Shown piece after piece: positions 23,177 to 27,995 of a stretch of DNA of 27,995 nucleotides. The DNA comes from an uncultured Bacteroidales bacterium (lineage in GTDB: Bacteria > Bacteroidota > Bacteroidia > Bacteroidales > F082), in NCBI GenBank assembly GCA_937902805.1, contig CALEMB010000137.1, positions 1 through 27,995 of the forward strand, written 5' to 3'. A program made the position numbers and the translations under genes. Position 1 is the first letter of the stretch. Every line of letters begins with the position of its first letter. Below the pieces are notes generated by a model. It was not told the DNA's origin. It made no database searches and saw only the letters and a program-made list of their open reading frames with translations.

Positions 23177-24729
23177 TATTTCTTCCCTTTCATTAGTTCA
23201 ACAAACGGATTCAGATAATTCTCGCTCTTCAGCGTCACGCCAGCCAAGCCCTTGCCGCCGTTCTTCGGGCGTTTCACGTCGCCGAAGATACCTTTCTCCA
23301 AGGCGGTGAACAGGCCTTCCTTCACGAGTTCTTCAAGCAGTTTGATGGTGTTGTCGAGCACCAGGTGGGCGCGTTGACGGCAGATGCCACCCTCTTTGAA
23401 CTCCATTTCCTCGCCGATGTCCTTCATGTTGTTGAAGATGTAGCGGGCGTTCTCAATGGAGAGGTAACGGTCGCTCATGAACGGCGTGTGGATGGCCTCG
23501 GTGGGCATACCCAGCAGTTGCAGGCCTTGGTGCGTCCAGATGCCGATGATGTTGAACAGCGCGTCTTGGATGTGGCCACGGAAGATGTTGCCCGTCATGA
23601 ACTTGGTGGGCGGCATGTATTTCAGCGGCGCGTTGGGGAAAATCTCGCGGGTCATCTGCGCCTGGGCGAGTTCCATGAGGAAGCCGTTCTCGAGCATCGG
23701 GTCCATCTCGAAGGCGTGACCCAATCCCATCTGCTCTTCGGGCAGACCGGCGATCTTGGCCAACTGCTCGTTGATGAGGTCGGAGGCCAACACGGTATGC
23801 GCGGCTTCCACAGCATCGGCGGTGGTCAGGTAGTTGTCCTCACCCGTGTTGATGATGACGCCCGCAAAGCCGTTGATGATACGGCTCATGTATTGGTCGA
23901 TAAGGGTGCGCTGCATGTTGATGTCGCGGAACAGGATGCCGTAGAGGGCGTCGTTCAGCATGACATCGAGGCCCTCGAAAGCGCCCATGATGGCGATTTC
24001 GGGCATGCAGAGACCCGAGCAGTAGTTGCAGAGGCGGATGTAACGGCCTACCTCCTCGCCCACTTCGTCCAGGGCCTTACGCATGATGCGGAAGTTTTCC
24101 TGCGTGGCGAAGGTGCCGCCGAAGCCCTCGGTCGTAGCGCCGTAAGGCACATAGTCCAAAAGGCTCTGACCCGTGGTACGAATCACGGCGATGATGTCGG
24201 CTCCCTGACGGGCACCGGCCTGGGCCTGCACCACATCCTCATAGATGTTACCCGTGGCCACAATAATATAAAGGTATGGCTTGGGACCTTCGCCGATGGT
24301 CTCGAGGTAATGCTCACGGCGGGCACGACGGGTGCGAATACGGTTGAGGCTCTCGTCGATGACAGGTTGCAGGGTGTCGGCAATCAGTTTCTGGTCGCGG
24401 GTGACCACCTTGGTGATGTCGAGTTCGCCCGTGGCGACCTTCTCGGCAATCTGCTGAGGCTTGAGGCCCGTCTGGATCATCGCGTTGGCGATGAAGAACA
24501 GGATGCCTTCGCCCAGCACGCCTTTGTCCTTGATGGCATCGACCACCACATTGGGCAACGGCACGTCGCTTTCGTCCACCCCGTCGATGCCCATCAGTCG
24601 GGCGAGGGTGCGCTCCACGGCCACCGTGGTGTATTGCTCGCAGAAGGCCTGCACATCGTCAGCGATGTTCTTCGCCAGCCCCCTGGCATACTCCACTTTC
24701 TTAAAATCAAGTCCTAATTTACTTTCCAT
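23176..24729 (-). CDS. kamD: Lysine 5,6-aminomutase alpha subunit
   Basis: This 517-aa TIM-barrel subunit pairs with KamE. The length is nearly the same as that of characterised alpha subunits. Family text seen in order includes LGLDFKKVEYARGLAKNIAD, VERTLARLMGIDGV, GLKPQQIAEKVATGELD, RTRRARREHYLETIGEG, PYLYIIVATGNIYEDVVQAQ, RTTGQSLLDYVPYGATTEGF and LGMPTEAIHTPFMSDRYLS. These are close to clostridial and Porphyromonas KamD. The product is cytoplasmic and acts on beta-lysine formed by lysine 2,3-aminomutase, which is not in the window. It starts 18 bp after the 149-aa unknown gene, without a clear Shine-Dalgarno. Confidence 0.96.
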   Translation of the reverse strand: MESKLGLDFKKVEYARGLAKNIADDVQAFCEQYTTVAVERTLARLMGIDGVDESDVPLPNVVVDAIKDKGVLGEGILFFIANAMIQTGLKPQQIAEKVATGELDITKVVTRDQKLIADTLQPVIDESLNRIRTRRARREHYLETIGEGPKPYLYIIVATGNIYEDVVQAQAGARQGADIIAVIRTTGQSLLDYVPYGATTEGFGGTFATQENFRIMRKALDEVGEEVGRYIRLCNYCSGLCMPEIAIMGAFEGLDVMLNDALYGILFRDINMQRTLIDQYMSRIINGFAGVIINTGEDNYLTTADAVEAAHTVLASDLINEQLAKIAGLPEEQMGLGHAFEMDPMLENGFLMELAQAQMTREIFPNAPLKYMPPTKFMTGNIFRGHIQDALFNIIGIWTHQGLQLLGMPTEAIHTPFMSDRYLSIENARYIFNNMKDIGEEMEFKEGGICRQRAHLVLDNTIKLLEELVKEGLFTALEKGIFGDVKRPKNGGKGLAGVTLKSENYLNPFVELMKGKK

Positions 24730-24747
24730 ATTTTTCGTTTATGTTGT

Positions 24748-25197
24748 TTAAATAATTGATTTATTTTGCTGTAGTATTTCTTGCAATAACAAATAACTCT
24801 TCTCCCATTCTTCCCTTGTTAGAAAATCATTTTCTAAATCATAAAACAATTGACTCCAGTCATACTCCCAATCCTGTTCAATATATTTTAAAAAGTCAAA
24901 CATGTAATTGAGCTGATTGGTTTCTGCTATTTCTATTTTCCCTGTATCCTCTATATATTGTTCATAACGAATTGTTATTGGTTCCTGCACAAGTTGTTTT
25001 AACCCTATTACACTTAACCAATCGTCCCAAATGCAAATATCCACCATACGGGGCTCTAGCACAATAGACTTGTTAGTATCTATAAATGAAATCATACTCG
25101 CAACACCTAAAAAACCGCCGAGATCGTTTAGTTTTGTCCGTTGATAGTACAATTCTAAAAAGATGCTTATTCTATTGTATAAATCGAGGTTTCTCAT
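24748..25197 (-). CDS. Unrecognised 149-aa protein
   Basis: I do not recognise this family. The protein is acidic, rich in aromatic residues and lacks a signal peptide or membrane segment, so it is probably cytoplasmic. Predicted pieces include an N-terminal helix (YNRISIFLELYYQRTKL), a strand-rich centre (IVLEPRMVDICIWDDWLSV) and a C-terminal Trp/Glu-rich helix (QDWEYDWSQLFYDLEND). The size and composition recall immunity-type proteins, but nothing proves that. It is markedly AT-rich compared with the kam genes. Its ATG overlaps the KilA-N stop by 4 bp, so the two form a coupled pair lying between kamC and kamD. A 19-bp near-palindrome (24819-24837, 9-base arms) lies in the gene. Confidence 0.75.
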   Translation of the reverse strand: MRNLDLYNRISIFLELYYQRTKLNDLGGFLGVASMISFIDTNKSIVLEPRMVDICIWDDWLSVIGLKQLVQEPITIRYEQYIEDTGKIEIAETNQLNYMFDFLKYIEQDWEYDWSQLFYDLENDFLTREEWEKSYLLLQEILQQNKSII

Positions 25198-26000
25198 TTC
25201 AGCATCCTCCTTTCTTCCACGCCCTCCAGCACCTTCATCTGCTGTATGGCGATCTTGTTCAGTTCAATCAGTCTATCGCGTTGCGGCATACCTTTATTAA
25301 TAAAGACCGCATTCAGGTTTTCCATGTTCGAGAGGCAAATCAGTTGGTTGATATTGGCATAGTCGCGGATGTTGCCCTTCAAATTGGGGTTGGCATCGCG
25401 CCATTCCTTCGCCGTAACACCAAACAAAGCCACATTCAGCACATCGGCTTCGTTGGCGTAAATCAAAGAGGCATGATAACGGTCAATCTCTTCTGGGACA
25501 AGATTCTCTTTAATAGCATCCGTGTGGATATGGTAGTTTATCTTCGCCAATTCCCTTTTCACCGACCAACCGAGTTGCTTTTGTTCTTCTTCTTTTAGGC
25601 GTTGGAATTCCTTGGCAACATACAACTCAAACTCAACCGAAATCCAACTGGCAAACTTGAAGGCAATATCTTTATGGGCAAATGTACCTCCGTATCTTCC
25701 AGATTTACTTACTATTCCAATGGCACTAGTCGCTTCTATCCATTTCTTTGGGGACATGGTAAAGGCATTTAACCCTGCTTCAATTCTAAACCTATCGAAT
25801 TCGATAGGGTTAAAATTTGGATTGTATAAAGATTCCCAGATACCCAAATACTCAATGGTATTCCTATTGCGCATCCAGTTACAAACGGCAATAAAAGTAT
25901 CATCTGTCTTGAACTTTGCGATATCAGTCAAAGAAATATAATCTTTGCTGTCTATCGAAAGAATCGTAATACTCGTATCTTGAACTGTCATCTTTGCCAT
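25194..26000 (-). CDS. KilA-N domain protein
   Basis: This 268-aa cytoplasmic protein has an N-terminal KilA-N DNA-binding domain (about 10-110). Typical text is YISLTDIAKF, VCNWMRNRNTIEYLGIWE, NPNFNPIEFD, AGLNAFTMSPKKWIE, IVSKSGRYGGTFAHKDIAF and FASWISVEFELYVAKEFQRL. The C-terminal part (about 125-268) has LGVTAKEWR-like text seen here as ALFGVTAKEWRDANPN. Such proteins are common in phages and islands and are presumed DNA-binding; targets are unknown. Its start shares one base with the kamC stop (TAATG), and its Shine-Dalgarno (AAAGGAGG) lies inside the kamC tail. An 18-bp palindrome (25791-25808) falls on the conserved PIEFDR codons. Confidence 0.93.
   Translation of the reverse strand: MAKMTVQDTSITILSIDSKDYISLTDIAKFKTDDTFIAVCNWMRNRNTIEYLGIWESLYNPNFNPIEFDRFRIEAGLNAFTMSPKKWIEATSAIGIVSKSGRYGGTFAHKDIAFKFASWISVEFELYVAKEFQRLKEEEQKQLGWSVKRELAKINYHIHTDAIKENLVPEEIDRYHASLIYANEADVLNVALFGVTAKEWRDANPNLKGNIRDYANINQLICLSNMENLNAVFINKGMPQRDRLIELNKIAIQQMKVLEGVEERRMLK
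25791..25808. repeat. TCGAATTCGA-centred palindrome inside the KilA-N gene
   Basis: CCTATCGAATTCGATAGG is a perfect 18-bp palindrome encoding PIEFDR (residues 65-70). The EFD residues look native to the family, so the core may come from the protein. The outer arms depend on codon choice. The core 10-mer is the same as in the three palindromes at 26027-26115. Confidence 0.85.
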
Positions 26001-27442
26001 TACTCATTTCCTCCTTTCTTTCCAAGGGGGTCGAATTCGACCCCTTTGGTGGTTTTTAAACCCCTCGAATTCGAGGGGTTTAAAATTTCTAATTGTGTCG
26101 AATTCGACACAATTAAAATCCTCCTCGCCTCGGAAATCCACTCCGAATCAATCCCCAAACTCTCGGCAATATTCAGCGCCTCGTGCGGCACTTCGCCGTC
26201 TTGCACCTCGACGAGTTCGTAGTTCATCGTGCCGTTCTCGAAGCCCTTCACCCGCAGGCAATGGGCATCGGTCGGCTCTATATCGTAATGCGTGGTCATG
26301 ACGAGGCTCACATTGTCGCCCCTCAACACCTTCACCAAGGCCGACACCAAAGCCGTTCCCTCGGTGGGGTTGGTGGTGCGCGCCGGCTCGTCAATCAACG
26401 CCACTATTTTTCTGTTTTCGCGCGATGCCTTGATGACGGCATCGATGTTCTTCATCTCTGCGGCAAACGACGACAGCCCCTTCTCGATGGACTGCTCGTC
26501 GCCGATGCAGAAGTAAATCTCATCCTTGACAGCAATGTCGGCCTGCGCCGCCGGAATACCGAACCCGTATTGGAACAGGTACTGGCACAAGGTCAAGGTC
26601 TTCAGGACCACGGTCTTTCCGCCCATGTTGGCGCCCGTGATCAAAGTGGGCTTCTGCCCATAGGTGAGGCTCACTGGCTGGAACGCACGCTTGCGCTGTG
26701 CCAGAGCGTCCTTCACCTGCGGATGGAACATCGCCTCGTAATGGCTGGTGTCATCCTTCGAAATCGTTGGGAAGCACAATCCCAACTGTTTCATCTGCAA
26801 GGCCTTGGCCAGATTCATATCAATCCTCGCCAAAGCCATCTGCGCCTCTTCCAAAGGCTTCGCAAAGCGATACAACTGCTTGCTCAGGTCGCGGCGCACG
26901 CCTTCCTCAATCTCGGCGCACTCTGCCAGCAAGTCCTCCTGCTGCTCGGGATGCTGGCGCATCTGAATGCGCAGATCTTTCAACTCTTGGCAATAGGAGT
27001 CGTACACATAGAAACTCGCCATCTTCAAGCCATCGGGGTCGAGGATGGTAATGACCTCGTTCAAGTCGGGAATCTCGACGGCTTGATCTAAGCCGTGGGT
27101 CTTCATGCGCTCGGCCACATCCACCGCCAAGATGGCCAGATGTTTCACCTCGAAGAGTTCGATGTCGTCAAGCACCGCCTGATGGCCCAGGTTCTTGATG
27201 GTCGTGCGGATGTCTTTCAACCCTTGAAGACGGAACTGTATCGTATTAATATAAGGTGTATCCACCCGCTCGATGAAATCGGCGAACTGGCGCAGCACCT
27301 CATACGACTGGGCAATCTCCTCCCCTGTCCGCATCATGGGCATATCGAGCATCCAACGACGGGTGTAGCCCGCTTGAAGTTCAAGCTGTTCGAACACGTA
27401 ACGCAGTCCGCAGGGTGATTCTATGTGGTCTCTCAATTGCAT
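26000..27442 (-). CDS. kamC: KamC, MutS-like ATPase of the lysine aminomutase operon
   Basis: This 480-aa cytoplasmic protein keeps the MutS core and ATPase domain but lacks the mismatch-recognition domain. Seen are Walker A GANMGGKT (270-277) after LI, the FCIGDEQSIEKGLSSFAAEM block (about 311-330), Walker B VALIDEP (347-353) and the switch-like VMTTHYDIEP. MutS-like KamC proteins are standard members of kam operons; reactivation or maintenance of the aminomutase has been suggested, not shown. It overlaps kamB by 10 bp. From about residue 445 the protein runs into a low-complexity tail (VSNSTQLEI, NPSNSRGLK, GVEFDP) that is encoded by three palindromes and is probably not native. Confidence 0.9.
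   Translation of the reverse strand: MQLRDHIESPCGLRYVFEQLELQAGYTRRWMLDMPMMRTGEEIAQSYEVLRQFADFIERVDTPYINTIQFRLQGLKDIRTTIKNLGHQAVLDDIELFEVKHLAILAVDVAERMKTHGLDQAVEIPDLNEVITILDPDGLKMASFYVYDSYCQELKDLRIQMRQHPEQQEDLLAECAEIEEGVRRDLSKQLYRFAKPLEEAQMALARIDMNLAKALQMKQLGLCFPTISKDDTSHYEAMFHPQVKDALAQRKRAFQPVSLTYGQKPTLITGANMGGKTVVLKTLTLCQYLFQYGFGIPAAQADIAVKDEIYFCIGDEQSIEKGLSSFAAEMKNIDAVIKASRENRKIVALIDEPARTTNPTEGTALVSALVKVLRGDNVSLVMTTHYDIEPTDAHCLRVKGFENGTMNYELVEVQDGEVPHEALNIAESLGIDSEWISEARRILIVSNSTQLEILNPSNSRGLKTTKGVEFDPLGKKGGNE
26027..26115. repeat. Array of three TCGAATTCGA-centred palindromes at the kamC 3' end
   Basis: Three perfect palindromes lie side by side: 26027-26044 (18 bp, GGGG arms), 26054-26085 (32 bp, TTTTAAACCCC arms) and 26090-26115 (26 bp, TAATTGTG arms). 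All share the central TCGAATTCGA, with centres 34 and 33 bp apart. The arms differ completely, so these are not simple duplications. They encode the last residues of KamC and end just upstream of the KilA-N Shine-Dalgarno. I found no other copy of the 10-mer in the window except at 25791-25808. Confidence 0.95.
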
Positions 27443-27936
27443 TGCTCTTTCATCAAATCATAAACTGGCAAGTGAATGGCTTCCGTCAACTTGGCACAAA
27501 GTGTGTCGGAGTCGAGCACCACGCCCAAGGGCGAGGTCGGGTTGACAGTCACCGCAATCAACTTGCTCTTTTGCAGTACGCGGATTTTTCCGCCTAGTTT
27601 CAAAAACAGCCGATACTGCTGGGGCGTCACGAAAATCTTCGTGAAGTCACGCACCACCAGTTCACAGGTTTTCAGTTTCGGGTTCTTCCTCACCTTTTCT
27701 AGGAATCCGTCCACCAACGCACCCGCCACATACAAGGTCTTGCAGTCGTCCATACCCTCGAAGTGGATTTCTTGCGACAGCGACGACACGGTCTTAATCT
27801 CATGCAGCGCGCCATTCGAATCGACAAACCACACGCCTTTTTCGATGGGCATGAGCAGTTTCAGTTGTTCCTCATCGGTGAGCGGAATGTTGATTAGTTC
27901 CACAATGAAAGCCGTCTGGTTGACCAAGGTGGTCAT
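27433..27936 (-). CDS. kamB: KamB-like protein, possibly 5'-truncated by the contig edge
   Basis: This protein of at least 167 aa lies directly upstream of kamC and overlaps it by 10 bp, the place KamB occupies in Fusobacterium and Porphyromonas kam operons. No catalytic motif is recognised. It is cytoplasmic, mixed alpha/beta, with text such as LYVAGALVDGFLEKVRKN and VRDFTKIFVTPQQYRLFLKL. The ATG at 27936 has no Shine-Dalgarno in front of it. The frame stays open through the 18 genomic bases left before the adapter, so the true start may be missing. The name rests on position and size, not on a motif, and the role of KamB is not established. Confidence 0.6.
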   Translation of the reverse strand: MTTLVNQTAFIVELINIPLTDEEQLKLLMPIEKGVWFVDSNGALHEIKTVSSLSQEIHFEGMDDCKTLYVAGALVDGFLEKVRKNPKLKTCELVVRDFTKIFVTPQQYRLFLKLGGKIRVLQKSKLIAVTVNPTSPLGVVLDSDTLCAKLTEAIHLPVYDLMKEQCN

Positions 27937-27954
27937 GTTGGTGGAATAAGATCG

Positions 27955-27995
27955 AGATCGGAAGAGCGGTTCAGCAGGAATGCCGAGACCGATAT
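27955..27995 (+). other. Illumina adapter sequence at the contig end
   Basis: The last 41 bases begin AGATCGGAAGAGCGGTTCAG and match the Illumina paired-end adapter at 40 of 41 positions as I know it, the exception being A for C at 27994. The preceding AGATCG (27949-27954) duplicates the adapter start. This is sequencing artefact, not genome. Confidence 0.95.

Noticed and set aside
23365..24717. A 450-codon open frame on the plus strand opposite kamD
   Set aside because: It mirrors a highly conserved kamD gene and its translation has shadow-like composition with no domain.
24819..24837. 19-bp near-palindrome with 9-base arms in ORF149
   Set aside because: It is AT-rich, so chance pairing is fairly likely; mentioned with the gene but not used as evidence for the palindrome pattern.
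26027..26115. Possible intrinsic terminators at the kamC end
   Set aside because: The hairpins lie inside the reading frame, lack a proper U-tract on the minus strand, and the downstream gene is translationally coupled.

Overview
The window looks like a metagenome-assembled contig from an anaerobic, butyrate-forming member of the Bacteroidales. Three things point there. Several genes are preceded by the Bacteroidetes-type -7 box (TAnnTTTG). The families present include a LytS/LytTR two-component pair, a C69 dipeptidase, RhuM and DUF1016. The fermentation genes match those described in Porphyromonas- and Fusobacterium-like lysine fermenters. The last 41 bases are not genomic: they match the Illumina paired-end adapter at 40 of 41 positions, so the right edge is a contig end.

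Left part (1-13.6 kb). A winged-helix protein of the AlkZ/YcaQ type and a YegP-like DUF1508 protein come first. A LytTR response regulator and LytS-like kinase are then divergent from a tripartite HAE1 RND efflux operon (TolC, MFP, RND pump), which ends in a small PII-like protein. Convergent to it lie a secreted C69 dipeptidase and a rhuM-thrE pair.

Right part (13.7-27.9 kb). All genes are on the minus strand. Read in the direction of transcription they are: kamB (5' end possibly cut by the contig edge), kamC, a KilA-N protein, an unrecognised 149-aa protein, kamD, kamE, a lipoprotein serine hydrolase, CoA-transferase subunit B, crotonase, a DUF1016 nuclease, a secreted metallophosphoesterase, hbd, bcd, etfB and etfA. 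A strong palindromic terminator follows. Together the catabolic genes encode the lysine 5,6-aminomutase step and the crotonyl-CoA to butyryl-CoA to butyrate end of lysine fermentation, plus the 3-hydroxybutyryl-CoA/crotonase steps. KamA, Kdd, Kce, Kal, thiolase and CoA-transferase subunit A are not in the window.

The most unusual content is structural. First, accessory genes unrelated to lysine breakdown (KilA-N plus ORF149, serine hydrolase, DUF1016 plus phosphoesterase) interrupt the catabolic operon. The KilA-N and DUF1016 genes, and the nearby rhuM, carry perfect palindromes inside their reading frames. Four palindromes centred on the same 10-mer TCGAATTCGA lie within about 320 bp around the kamC/KilA-N junction, and three of them form the 3' end of kamC. 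Second, several short intergenic gaps hold 7-bp or 11-bp tandem repeats on two arms in inverted orientation. Their sequences differ but their architecture is the same, and some words are shared between distant gaps. No intergenic stretch exceeds 300 bp, and I saw no tRNA, rRNA, CRISPR array, transposase or integrase.
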